Of a stretch of DNA of 9,102 bases, positions 1 to 7,858 are shown one piece after another. Under the pieces are notes generated by a model, which saw only the letters and a program-made list of their open reading frames with translations, searched no databases and was not told the origin of the DNA. Both the position numbers and the translations under genes were made by a program. The stretch's first letter is position 1; every line of letters starts with the position of its first letter. Source of the stretch: an uncultured Faecalibacterium sp. (GTDB lineage: Bacteria; Bacillota; Clostridia; Oscillospirales; Ruminococcaceae). The stretch spans positions 1 to 9,102 of the forward strand of contig CAAFSR010000333.1 in the NCBI GenBank assembly GCA_900765705.1, in the 5' to 3' direction.

Positions 1-448
1 GCGCATGGCCCCCCGCCGGGTGGTGTATGTCAGCTGCAACCCCGCCACCGCCGCCCGCGACGCCGCATGGCTGGAGCAGAATGGGTATCATACAGAAAAG
101 GTACAGCCGGTGGATCTGTTCCCAAGGACGAAACATTGCGAATGTGTCATTGCACTTTCCAAGGGTGAGATCGACTCCAAAAAAGTCCGTGTAGAGTTCT
201 CTTTGGAGGGCATGGACACTTCAGGATTGCAAAAGGGTGCGACCTATCCTGAAATCAAAGCCCGTGTGTTGGAACAGACTGGGCTGAAGGTTTCTTCCCT
301 GTATATCTCGCAGGTCAAGCAGAAATGCGGTCTGGAGGTACGGGAGAACCACCACAAGGCGAAGTCCGAAAATACAAAGCAGCCTCAGTGTCCGAAGGAG
401 AAAGCGGATGCGATCGTAGAGGCATTGCGGCATTTTCAGATGATATGA
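1..448 (+). CDS. rlmD: 23S rRNA (uracil-C5)-methyltransferase RlmD/RumA-type, C-terminal part (5' end outside window)
   Basis: This is the 3' end of an open frame that enters from the left; the codon at 2-4 is in frame, so the ATG at 5 is internal. The first ~45 visible residues carry the C-terminal hallmark of the RumA/RlmD family: VYVSCNPATAARD (catalytic-loop SCNPAT with the nucleophilic cysteine), then VQPVDLFPRTKHCECV. These enzymes use S-adenosylmethionine to methylate C5 of a uracil in 23S rRNA. The usual enzyme ends just after the ECV..L segment. Here about 95 more residues follow, from about GEIDSKKVRVEF to HFQMI, including LYISQVKQKCGLEV and a QPQCP segment. I remember similar tails on clostridial RumA-like proteins, but I cannot assign a function. 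The first ~80 bases are very GC-rich and the tail is much less so, consistent with a chimeric 3' end. A terminator follows at once. Confidence 0.85.
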   Translation, partial: RMAPRRVVYVSCNPATAARDAAWLEQNGYHTEKVQPVDLFPRTKHCECVIALSKGEIDSKKVRVEFSLEGMDTSGLQKGATYPEIKARVLEQTGLKVSSLYISQVKQKCGLEVRENHHKAKSENTKQPQCPKEKADAIVEALRHFQMI

Positions 449-457
449 TTTACAGTA

Positions 458-490
458 TGTCCGTCTGGTTTTCAGGCGGGCATTTTCTTT
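458..490 (+). terminator. Intrinsic terminator after rlmD
   Basis: The hairpin pairs 458-467 with 473-482. Its core is CCGTCTG (461-467) against CAGGCGG (473-479) with a GTTTT loop and two G-U pairs. A T-rich run (ATTTTCTTTT) follows. It lies 10 bases after the rlmD stop, so it should separate that gene from the restriction operon. Confidence 0.75.
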
Positions 491-520
491 TGCCGGAATA
501 TGGTGTTTATACTTTTATCG

Positions 521-529
521 TGGTACAAT
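521..529 (+). promoter_or_regulatory. Candidate extended -10 promoter for the hsd operon
   Basis: TGGTACAAT fits an extended -10 element (TGN plus TACAAT at 524-529). No good -35 hexamer lies 16-18 bases upstream; the 17-base position reads TGGTGT. Transcription would start near 536, giving a leader of about 100 bases before hsdM. It lies between the rlmD terminator and hsdM, where the operon promoter is expected. This was judged by eye only. Confidence 0.4.
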
Positions 530-637
530 AGATGCAAGAATCATTTTTCAGGAAAAGCACCCTTCCATCCAATTTATAGGACACCCATCGTTGTAAAATC
601 AGGATGTCCACCTATTACAAAAAATAAGGAGCAACGT

Positions 638-2395
638 ATGCCAAACGATAAGATCACCGCCGTAGGTGCCAATATTGCTGAAAAAGCCGCCATGATCTGG
701 AACGTGGCCGATATGCTGCGGGGGCCGTTCAAGCCCCACGAATACGGTCTGGTCATTCTGCCCATGACCGTGGTAAAGCGGTTCCATGACTGCCTTCTGC
801 CCACCCATCAGGCAGTTCTGGACACCTACGAAAAGGTGAAAAAGCTGCAGGTCATCGACGGCTTTTTGCAGAAGGCCTCCGGCTACCAGTTCTATAACAC
901 CAGCCGTTTCACCTTCGAGACTTTGCTGGCAGACCCGGACAACATCGAATCCAACTTCCGGGATTACCTGTCCGGCTTCTCCGCCAACGCACAGGACGTG
1001 CTGGCAAAGTTCGACTTTGACAACATCATCAAGCGGATGGTGGAGAGCAACACCCTCTACCTCGTTATCAAGGAGTTCGGCTCTGAGAAGGGCTATCTTG
1101 GCCCGGACAAGATCAGCGCCGTGGACTGCGGCTACATCTTCGAGGATCTGGTGCGGCGGTTCTCTGAGAGCTTTGGCGAGGAGGCAGGAGCCCACTTTAC
1201 CAGCCGGGATATCATCTATCTGATGACCGACCTGCTGCTGTCGGAAGCCGACCTTGACGCCAGCAGCATGACCGTTTACGATATGGCCATGGGCACCAGC
1301 CAGATGCTGAGCTGCATGGAAGAACGCATCCACGAGCTGAACAGCGACATTGAGGTGACCTGCTTCGGGCAGGAGTTCAACCCTTCCACCTTTGCCATCG
1401 CCAAGGCGGATATGATGATCCGGGGTGGCGACCCCAACAATATGCGGTTCGGGGATACCCTGTCGGAGGATCAGTTCCCCGGGTTCACCTTCCAGTACAT
1501 CATCTCCAACCCTCCCTTCGGCATCGACTGGAAGCGGGAGCAGAAGGCAGTGGAAGCCGAGGCCGCCCGGGGCGAGATGGGGCGTTTCGCCCCCGGTCTG
1601 CCCAAGATCAGCGATGGTCAGCAGCTTTTTGTGCTGAACGGCCTTGCCAAGCTGGCAAACAAGGGCAAAATGGCGATCATCCAGAACGGCTCTCCCCTGT
1701 TCAGCGGCGACGCCGGCAGCGGGCCCAGCAACATCCGGCAGTATATTCTGGAAAACGACTGGCTGGACTGCATTATCCAGCTTTCCACCGATATGTTCAT
1801 GAACACCGGCATCTCCACCTACATCTGGGTGCTCAGCAAAGATAAGCCTGCCCACCGTGCAGGCAAGGTGCAGCTTATTGACGCCAGCCACTGCTTTGAG
1901 CCCCGCCGCAAGAGCATCGGCACCAAGCGCAACGACATCACCGACACCTGCCGGGAGCTGATCGTCACCGCCTACGGCGAGTTTGCCAACGGTAAGGTGT
2001 ACGGCGACAAAAACGGCATCTATTGCGAGAGCAAGGTGTTCGAGAGCGTGGAGTTCGGCTACAACAAGATCGTGGTGGAGCGTCCCCAGCGGGACGAGGC
2101 AGGCAACATCCTTCTGAAGCGTGGCAAGCCTGTGCCGGACACCAGCCTGCGAGACACCGAAAACGTACCGCTGGTGCAGGATATCGATGCCTACTTTGCC
2201 CGGGAAGTTCTGCCCTACGCCCCCGATGCATGGATCGACCACAGCAAGACCAAGGTGGGCTATGAGATCCCCATGACCCGCTATTTCTACGAGTATCAGG
2301 CACCGGAAGCCGTGGAGGATATCGTGGCGCGCATCACCGCACTGGAACAGGATATCTCCGCCGGGCTGGCAGAGCTGTTTCATAAGGAGGGCTGA
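638..2395 (+). CDS. hsdM: Type I restriction-modification system, DNA methyltransferase subunit HsdM
   Basis: This is a 585-residue adenine-N6 DNA methyltransferase, the modification subunit that pairs with HsdS in the M2S and R2M2S complexes. The N-terminal ~150 residues (IWNVADMLRGPFKPHEYG onward) match the helical HsdM N-terminal domain. The catalytic domain follows. Motif IV is a perfect NPPFG at residues 291-295. The SAM-binding motif I region is DMAMGTSQML at residues 215-224, where the second glycine of the usual GxG is serine. ATG 638 was chosen because AAGGAG (626-631) precedes it by six bases and the N-terminal domain begins there. The frame stays open upstream to 500, but that part has no family resemblance and crosses the promoter region. 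hsdS starts two bases after the stop, implying translational coupling. The gene is GC-rich, unlike hsdS. Confidence 0.95.
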   Translation: MPNDKITAVGANIAEKAAMIWNVADMLRGPFKPHEYGLVILPMTVVKRFHDCLLPTHQAVLDTYEKVKKLQVIDGFLQKASGYQFYNTSRFTFETLLADPDNIESNFRDYLSGFSANAQDVLAKFDFDNIIKRMVESNTLYLVIKEFGSEKGYLGPDKISAVDCGYIFEDLVRRFSESFGEEAGAHFTSRDIIYLMTDLLLSEADLDASSMTVYDMAMGTSQMLSCMEERIHELNSDIEVTCFGQEFNPSTFAIAKADMMIRGGDPNNMRFGDTLSEDQFPGFTFQYIISNPPFGIDWKREQKAVEAEAARGEMGRFAPGLPKISDGQQLFVLNGLAKLANKGKMAIIQNGSPLFSGDAGSGPSNIRQYILENDWLDCIIQLSTDMFMNTGISTYIWVLSKDKPAHRAGKVQLIDASHCFEPRRKSIGTKRNDITDTCRELIVTAYGEFANGKVYGDKNGIYCESKVFESVEFGYNKIVVERPQRDEAGNILLKRGKPVPDTSLRDTENVPLVQDIDAYFAREVLPYAPDAWIDHSKTKVGYEIPMTRYFYEYQAPEAVEDIVARITALEQDISAGLAELFHKEG

Positions 2396-2397
2396 CC

Positions 2398-3675
2398 ATG
2401 GCACGGAAAATGAAAGACAGCGGCATTGAATGGATTGGAGAGATCCCGGAGGGGTGGGAGGTTGTAAAGGCTAAGTATCTTTTTGCTCAACGGAACGAAA
2501 AAGGAAACTCTGCTCTTGTTCTTCTCTCTCCTACTCAAAAATACGGTGTTATTCCACAAAGTCAGTTAGAGGGCGTTGTTCAAGTCAAAGAAAACACGGA
2601 TTTACGAGCTTTCAAAACAATCCATATTGGAGATTTCGTAATCAGTCTGCGTAGTTTTCAAGGCGGCTTTGAGTTTTCAAATTATGAGGGTGTATGTTCC
2701 CCTGCATATCAGGTATTTCATGCCACCAAAGACCTTTCCAATGACTTTTTTCGGTATCTCTTCAAATCAGATGGTTTTATCAGTAAAATAAACAGTCTTA
2801 CAGTCGGCATTCGTGAGGGCAAGAATATCCAGTACTGGGATTTTTCAAATATGTTACTTGCCGTTCCTTCTAAAGAGGTTCAGATTCGGTCTGCTCAATA
2901 TTTGAATACACAATGTACTGAAATTGACACTATGCTTTCCAAAACACGTTCCAGCATTGAGGAATACAAAAAACTCAAGCAGGCGGTTATTACGCAGGCT
3001 GTTACCAAAGGCGTGCGTGGTGAGCGAGAGATGAAGGATAGCGGCGTTGAGTGGATTGGGAAAATCCCGAAAGAATTCAATTCCGTTCAGCTAAAATTTT
3101 TCTGCAAGCTAATTACAGATGGCACTCATTTTTCTCCTAATACTGTTGAAATCGGGTTGCCTTATATCACAGCTGGAGATGTTCACGGCATTGGTCTTGA
3201 CTATAATTCTGCCAAACGTATTTCTGAAGAGGATTTTCAATTATTGGTCGCACAGGGTTGCCAGCCTTTAAAAGGCGATGTGCTACTCGTCAAGGATGGT
3301 GCAACAACTGGTCGTGTTGGGTTTGTTAATAGTGACACTCCCTGTGTTATTCTATCTTCTGTCGCAATGCTTCGTCCTGCTGACAATACCGATGGGCACT
3401 ATCTTATGTATTTACTGGAATCTGATTTTTTGCAAAAGCAAATCCTTGTTTCAATGGCAGGTTCCGCTATGCCACGTACAACACTAACAAAACTTACAAA
3501 ATATATTGGTTTGTTTCCTCCCCCCTATGAGCAAAAAGAAATTGCCGACTATCTTGACATCAAGTGTGCCGAGATTGACAGACTGATTGCAAAGAAGGAG
3601 CAGCTGGTGAAGGAACTGGAAAGCTATAAGAAAAGTTTGATTTATGAGGTTGTAACGGGGAAAAGGGAGGTATAA
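2398..3675 (+). CDS. hsdS: Type I restriction-modification system, specificity subunit HsdS
   Basis: This 425-residue subunit reads the bipartite DNA target for the whole complex. It has the classical two-fold layout. A short start MKDSGIEWIGEIP (from residue 5) leads into target-recognition domain 1 (about 20-165). A central conserved coiled-coil segment follows from Y168 (YLNTQCTEIDTML...). A second copy of the start, MKDSGVEWIGKIP from residue 212, leads into domain 2 (about 230-380). A C-terminal coiled coil from Y385 (YLDIKCAEIDRLI...) mirrors the central one. The two recognition domains differ in sequence, so an asymmetric target is expected. AAGGAGG (2384-2390) sits inside the end of hsdM, seven bases before ATG 2398. 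Both recognition domains are AT-rich, while the first ~60 bases resemble hsdM, as expected for exchangeable domains. Confidence 0.95.
   Translation: MARKMKDSGIEWIGEIPEGWEVVKAKYLFAQRNEKGNSALVLLSPTQKYGVIPQSQLEGVVQVKENTDLRAFKTIHIGDFVISLRSFQGGFEFSNYEGVCSPAYQVFHATKDLSNDFFRYLFKSDGFISKINSLTVGIREGKNIQYWDFSNMLLAVPSKEVQIRSAQYLNTQCTEIDTMLSKTRSSIEEYKKLKQAVITQAVTKGVRGEREMKDSGVEWIGKIPKEFNSVQLKFFCKLITDGTHFSPNTVEIGLPYITAGDVHGIGLDYNSAKRISEEDFQLLVAQGCQPLKGDVLLVKDGATTGRVGFVNSDTPCVILSSVAMLRPADNTDGHYLMYLLESDFLQKQILVSMAGSAMPRTTLTKLTKYIGLFPPPYEQKEIADYLDIKCAEIDRLIAKKEQLVKELESYKKSLIYEVVTGKREV
2410..2448 (+). repeat. hsdS internal direct repeat, copy 1
   Basis: These 39 bases encode MKDSGIEWIGEIP and match 3031-3069 at 32 of 39 positions by hand count. 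Such conserved blocks at the start of each half of hsdS are the usual crossover points for swapping target-recognition domains. Confidence 0.8.
3031..3069 (+). repeat. hsdS internal direct repeat, copy 2
   Basis: This second copy encodes MKDSGVEWIGKIP at the start of the second hsdS half, 621 bases after copy 1. Recombination between the copies would delete or exchange target-recognition domain 1. Confidence 0.8.
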
Positions 3676-3678
3676 AAT

Positions 3679-4620
3679 ATGAGTGTGGCTCACTATACTG
3701 CAAATTCGTTAGCAGAATTTGTTGAGCAAGTTTGCAAAATAAAAAACTCTTTACGTCAGAATGGAGCCGAATTCCATGAGGTTTCACTTTTTCGTGGACA
3801 AGCAGACGAATCGTACGAATTACTTCCTTCCCTTGCCAGACCTATTATTCCCGAAAGTTCTGAAAGTCTTATTCATGAAGAGAGAAACCTTATTGAAATG
3901 GCAAAATTTAGACTACCAAGTATTTTTCAAGAAAGTATGCGCCCATTAGAGCGACTAGCACTTCTACAGCACTATGGCGTTCCAACTCGACTACTTGATA
4001 TTACTGAAAATGCCTTTGTCGCATTATACTTTGCTTGTTGTTCATCAAAATCCACAAATGGCGAAGTTATAGTTTTTAAAAACAATGAAGTTGATATCAC
4101 AAATTATCCTATAGTAGACGCCATTTGTGATAGTTATCGTTTTGCTATCGGTGGAACATCTTTTAGTGACTTCTTTGAAAATATAAATATTCAGCCGTAT
4201 TTTCTTGAACAAAAATTGTCAAACAAAATATGCTTTCATACTGCTGCTGAAAAATCAGCGTGGATCTATCAATGCTGTAAAAAGCACTTTTTTGTCTACG
4301 CCCCTATTCATAGCAAACGGCAGCAAGCTCAAAGTGGGCGGTATCTTTTATTTTCCAACGACTACAACTTTTTATCGGAAAGCCAATGCTTTTTCACATC
4401 GTACATTATGCCTTTGCCTAAAAGTGATGACAGTTTAATAGCAGCTCGAATCCAGATTCCATCTATATTAAAAGAACAATTTTTAAAAGATCTATCTATA
4501 TTTGGTATAAGTAAGGATGTTCTTTTCTGCGATGATATTGGCACCATTTGCAGTAGTATTACAAGCACTTATCAACAAAAAGTACGTTATATGTTCACCC
4601 CCTTACCGGAGAAAATTTGA
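3679..4620 (+). CDS. FRG domain-containing protein inside the type I restriction operon
   Basis: This is a 313-residue protein. Its signature is the FRG domain: LFRGQAD at residues 37-43 and LLQHYGVPTRLLDIT at 95-109, followed by ALYFAC. The FRG domain is a widespread bacterial domain named for its Phe-Arg-Gly motif; I know of no established reaction for it. No signal peptide or membrane segment is evident, so it is probably cytoplasmic. The C-terminal ~180 residues are not recognised. The gene starts three bases after the hsdS stop, with GGGAGG at 3665-3670, and shares the hsdM-to-hsdR transcript. Base composition is very low in GC (19 of 60 at 4081-4140 against 39 of 60 in hsdR at 5161-5220), suggesting separate acquisition. 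A role as an accessory defence effector is inferred from its position only. Confidence 0.85.
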   Translation: MSVAHYTANSLAEFVEQVCKIKNSLRQNGAEFHEVSLFRGQADESYELLPSLARPIIPESSESLIHEERNLIEMAKFRLPSIFQESMRPLERLALLQHYGVPTRLLDITENAFVALYFACCSSKSTNGEVIVFKNNEVDITNYPIVDAICDSYRFAIGGTSFSDFFENINIQPYFLEQKLSNKICFHTAAEKSAWIYQCCKKHFFVYAPIHSKRQQAQSGRYLLFSNDYNFLSESQCFFTSYIMPLPKSDDSLIAARIQIPSILKEQFLKDLSIFGISKDVLFCDDIGTICSSITSTYQQKVRYMFTPLPEKI

Positions 4621-4661
4621 ATCGAATCTATTTATTAAAGACAAAAAGGAGGGCAAATAAT

Positions 4662-4874
4662 ATGAGTTCATTCTATAATATGTGGAACTATGATTACATC
4701 CAACAACAAGCACAGACTCATCAGTTTAATCAGATTAAAAAAGTGCAAGACGCCGCAAGATCCTTAAAAGATTTTTTAGACAATTACGATCAAATCGAGC
4801 CAGCTTATCAAAATGTCGCCAGTGCAGAATTTTGTGCAATTCTTGCCGAGTATCTTAGAAAACACAACGGATAA
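4662..4874 (+). CDS. Small helical protein of unknown function (70 residues)
   Basis: I do not recognise this protein. It begins MSSFYNMWNYDYIQQQAQ and is rich in Gln, Asp, Tyr and Ala, slightly acidic, with predicted helical stretches (about 10-38 and 52-67), no membrane segment and no cysteine cluster. ATG 4662 was chosen because AAGGAGG (4646-4652) precedes it by nine bases. The frame could start earlier at TTG 4617, which would overlap the FRG stop, but that codon lacks a good ribosome site. It lies 41 bases after the FRG gene and 17 bases before hsdR, so it is co-transcribed. It shares the AT-rich composition of the FRG gene, suggesting the two moved together. It could be a partner or immunity protein for the FRG protein, or a small adaptor for the restriction complex; neither can be shown from sequence. 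Confidence 0.75.
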   Translation: MSSFYNMWNYDYIQQQAQTHQFNQIKKVQDAARSLKDFLDNYDQIEPAYQNVASAEFCAILAEYLRKHNG

Positions 4875-4891
4875 AATCGGAGGAGTATGCT

Positions 4892-7858
4892 ATGATTACC
4901 ACCGAAAAGCAGTTTGAATCGGACATTGCGGCGGCGCTGCTCTCCCCTGCCGGGGGCTACACCCGCAACGGGGATTGCTACGACCCCAAGCTGGGGCTGT
5001 TTGTGGATACCCTGATCCGCTTTGTGCAAAAGACCCAGCCCAATGAGTGGGCGTTTTTTGAAAAGCAGAACCCGGTAAACCCGGTGCGGAAGTTCTGCAC
5101 GGCCTTTAACAATGCCTGCGATGCGGACGGGCTGCTTTCGGTGCTGCGGCATGGCTTCAAGCACCGGGGACGGCGGTTCCGGGTGTGCTATTTTCAGCCG
5201 GAGTCCGCGCTGAACCAGAAGGACGCCCAGCGCTACGCCCAAAACGAGATCACCTGCAACCGGCAGTGGTTCTACTCCGACACCACCCACAACTCGGTGG
5301 ACATGGTGCTGGCGGTAAACGGCATCCCGGTGTTCGCCTTTGAGCTGAAGAACCAGTTCACCGGGCAGACCGTGGAGAACGCCAAGCAGCAGTGGATGCA
5401 CGACCGGGACCCCCGGGAGGTGTGTTTCCAGTTCAACAAGCGCATTCTGGGCTATTTTTGCGTAGACCTGACCGAGGTGTGGATGGCAACCCGGCTGGCA
5501 GGCAAGGACACACGCTTTCTGCCCTTCAATCAGGGCTCTAACGGTGCCGGGCGGGACGGCGGCGCAGGCAACCCGCCCAACCCCAACGGCTACCTTACCG
5601 CCTACCTCTGGGAAGAAGTGTTCCAGAAGGACAGCATGATGGACATTCTGCAAAAGTTCATGAGCCTGCAGGAGGGTAAGACCCTCATCTTTCCCCGGTA
5701 TCACCAACTGGACGTGGTGCGCAAGCTGGTGGCAGACGTGCGGCAGAAGGGTGCCGGGCAGCACTATCTCATCCAGCACAGCGCCGGTTCGGGCAAGTCC
5801 AACTCCATTGCATGGACGGCGTACCGGCTGGCTTCCCTGTTCAACACCGAGAACAAGCCGGTGTTTGCCAGTGTCATCGTGGTGACTGACCGCACCGTGC
5901 TGGACGCACAGCTGCAGGAGACCATCTCCGGCTTCGACCATACGCTGGGTGCGGTGGAGGCCATCGGCGAGGACAAGAACTCCGGCGACCTGCGGGATGC
6001 CATCAACAATGGCGCACGCATTATCATCACCACCCTGCAGAAGTTCCCGGTCATCTATACTGAGGTGAACAAGACCGCCGGGAAGAACTATGCCGTCATC
6101 ATCGACGAGGCGCACTCCTCCCAGACCGGCACCTCTGCCTTAAAGCTGAAAGCAGCCCTTGCCGACACCGAGGACGCACTGCGGGAATATGCCGAGCTGG
6201 AGGGCAAAGCGGAGGACGAAATCGACCCGGAGGATGCGCTGGTGAAGGAGCTGACCTCCCACGGGCGGCACAAGAACTTGTCCTTCTTTGCCTTTACCGC
6301 CACCCCAAAAGCCGCCACGCTGGAACTGTTCGGCACCGAATACCCGGACGGCAGTCACCACCCTTTCCACATTTACAGTATGCGCCAAGCCATTGAGGAA
6401 GGGTTCATTCTGGATGTGCTGCAAAACTACATGACCTATTCCACCTGCTTCAAGATTGCCAAGACAATCCCGGACAACCCCGACCTGCCCGCCAGCCGGG
6501 CGGCGAAGCTCATCCGCAAGTACGAGGAGCTGCACCCCTACAACATCAGCCAGAAGGCAAAGATCATTGTGGAGACCTTCCGGGAGACCACCAGCCACAA
6601 GATTGGCGGACGGGGCAAGATGATGGTGGTCACCTCCTCCCGGCTGGCGGCGGTGCGATACTTCCACGAGGTCAAGCGCTATATTGCGGAGCAGGGCTAT
6701 GACGATGTGCAGATCTTAGCGGCATTTTCCGGTGCCGTACCGGACGGCGGCGTGGAGTACACAGAACAGTCTCTGAACGTCCGCGCCGACGGCAGCCACA
6801 TTGCGGAGAGCCAGACCAAAAAGGAGTTTCACAACAATTTCAACGTGCTCATCGTGGCTGAAAAATACCAGACCGGCTTTGACGAACCGCTGCTCCACAC
6901 CATGATCGTGGACAAAAAACTGAAGGGCGTCAAGGCGGTGCAGACCCTCTCCCGCCTGAACCGTACCTGCCCCGGCAAAACCGACACCTTTGTGCTGGAT
7001 TTTGTGAACAAGGCAGAGGACATCCGGGAGGCCTTCCAGCCCTTTTATCAGGAAACCTTTCTGGAGCAGGAGGTCAACACCGACCTCATTTACAAGACCC
7101 AGAAGGAGCTGCGGAGATTTGCCGTCTATTCCGATGCAGATGTGGAAGCCTTTGCCAAGGAATATTTCCGCAGCACCAAGCAGGATAAAAACGCCGTGGG
7201 CCGCATGAGCAGCGTTTTAAAGCCCGTGGCAGACCGCTACAACCAGAAAACGCAGGCCGAGCGGTACCAGTTCCGCCGTCTGCTGCGCAGCCTTGTCAAG
7301 TGGTACGGCTACGTTTCACAGGTGGCACGGATGTTCGATGAAGAGCTGCACAAGGAGAATGTATTCTGTGCTTACCTGCTCAAGCTGCTGCCGCCGGACG
7401 AGGTCTCTCCGCTGGACTTGGAGGGCAAATTGCAGCTGGAGTATTACAAGCTGCAAAAGACCTTTGCCGGTGCCATCGAGCTGGAACACGCCAAGGGCAT
7501 CTACGAGCCGGTCACCCAGAAAGGTGCTCTTGGTCACGACCCCAAGGAGCCGCTGGACGAGATCATTCTGAAGATCAACGAGAAGTTCAAGGGTGAGTTC
7601 ACCAATGCCGACCGGGTGCTGCTTACTGCCCTGCACGATCGTCTGCTGGCTGACCCGAAACTGGCAAAGCTGGCGCGGAGCTCCGACCCGCAGATCTTCA
7701 CCGAGAGCATCTTCCCCAAGGCCTTTGACACTGCCGCACAGGACAGCTATCTTGAAGCGCAGGACACCTTCTCTTCCCTGTTTGAGGACACCAGCAAGTA
7801 TAAGGCTATTATGTCGGCATTGGCAGAGTGGTTGTATGGGGAATTCTGCAAGAAGTAA
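4892..7858 (+). CDS. hsdR: Type I restriction-modification system, endonuclease/translocase subunit HsdR
   Basis: This 988-residue motor and nuclease subunit pulls DNA past the bound complex using ATP and cuts unmodified DNA far from the site. The N-terminal nuclease domain shows a PD-(D/E)xK core: D137, then E151-L-K153 in FAFELKNQ. The superfamily 2 helicase motor follows. Walker A is AGSGKS (298-303), motif II is DEAH (405-408), motif III is TATP (469-472), motif V lies in EKYQTGFDEP, and motif VI is QTLSRLNR (684-691). The remaining ~280 residues are a helical C-terminal region, expected to dock on HsdM/HsdS. Length is typical of the family and all catalytic motifs are intact, so the enzyme is probably active. 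ATG 4892 follows GGAGGAG (4879-4885). Codon use is GC-rich like hsdM and unlike the genes just upstream. Confidence 0.96.
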   Translation: MITTEKQFESDIAAALLSPAGGYTRNGDCYDPKLGLFVDTLIRFVQKTQPNEWAFFEKQNPVNPVRKFCTAFNNACDADGLLSVLRHGFKHRGRRFRVCYFQPESALNQKDAQRYAQNEITCNRQWFYSDTTHNSVDMVLAVNGIPVFAFELKNQFTGQTVENAKQQWMHDRDPREVCFQFNKRILGYFCVDLTEVWMATRLAGKDTRFLPFNQGSNGAGRDGGAGNPPNPNGYLTAYLWEEVFQKDSMMDILQKFMSLQEGKTLIFPRYHQLDVVRKLVADVRQKGAGQHYLIQHSAGSGKSNSIAWTAYRLASLFNTENKPVFASVIVVTDRTVLDAQLQETISGFDHTLGAVEAIGEDKNSGDLRDAINNGARIIITTLQKFPVIYTEVNKTAGKNYAVIIDEAHSSQTGTSALKLKAALADTEDALREYAELEGKAEDEIDPEDALVKELTSHGRHKNLSFFAFTATPKAATLELFGTEYPDGSHHPFHIYSMRQAIEEGFILDVLQNYMTYSTCFKIAKTIPDNPDLPASRAAKLIRKYEELHPYNISQKAKIIVETFRETTSHKIGGRGKMMVVTSSRLAAVRYFHEVKRYIAEQGYDDVQILAAFSGAVPDGGVEYTEQSLNVRADGSHIAESQTKKEFHNNFNVLIVAEKYQTGFDEPLLHTMIVDKKLKGVKAVQTLSRLNRTCPGKTDTFVLDFVNKAEDIREAFQPFYQETFLEQEVNTDLIYKTQKELRRFAVYSDADVEAFAKEYFRSTKQDKNAVGRMSSVLKPVADRYNQKTQAERYQFRRLLRSLVKWYGYVSQVARMFDEELHKENVFCAYLLKLLPPDEVSPLDLEGKLQLEYYKLQKTFAGAIELEHAKGIYEPVTQKGALGHDPKEPLDEIILKINEKFKGEFTNADRVLLTALHDRLLADPKLAKLARSSDPQIFTESIFPKAFDTAAQDSYLEAQDTFSSLFEDTSKYKAIMSALAEWLYGEFCKK

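Noticed and set aside
576..615. A leader hairpin ahead of hsdM (GGACA at 579-583 with TGTCC at 605-609)
   Set aside because: There are only five pairs with a long loop; extensions need bulges. This is no better than chance.
500..637. Extension of hsdM to an upstream ATG at 500
   Set aside because: The added 46 residues have no family resemblance and cross the promoter-like box and the ribosome site. ATG 638 has AAGGAG at ideal spacing.
599..2404. A 601-residue open frame on the minus strand opposite hsdM
   Set aside because: It mirrors a GC-rich coding strand, has no recognisable domain and no ribosome site, and covers nearly all of hsdM, which has all its family motifs. It is a codon-bias shadow.
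4617..4661. TTG 4617 as the start of the small protein
   Set aside because: It would give a 15-residue basic extension overlapping the FRG stop without a good ribosome site, whereas ATG 4662 has AAGGAGG nine bases upstream.
4808..6115. A 435-residue open frame on the minus strand opposite hsdR
   Set aside because: It is also a shadow of GC-rich codon use; HsdR motifs on the + strand are intact throughout this stretch.
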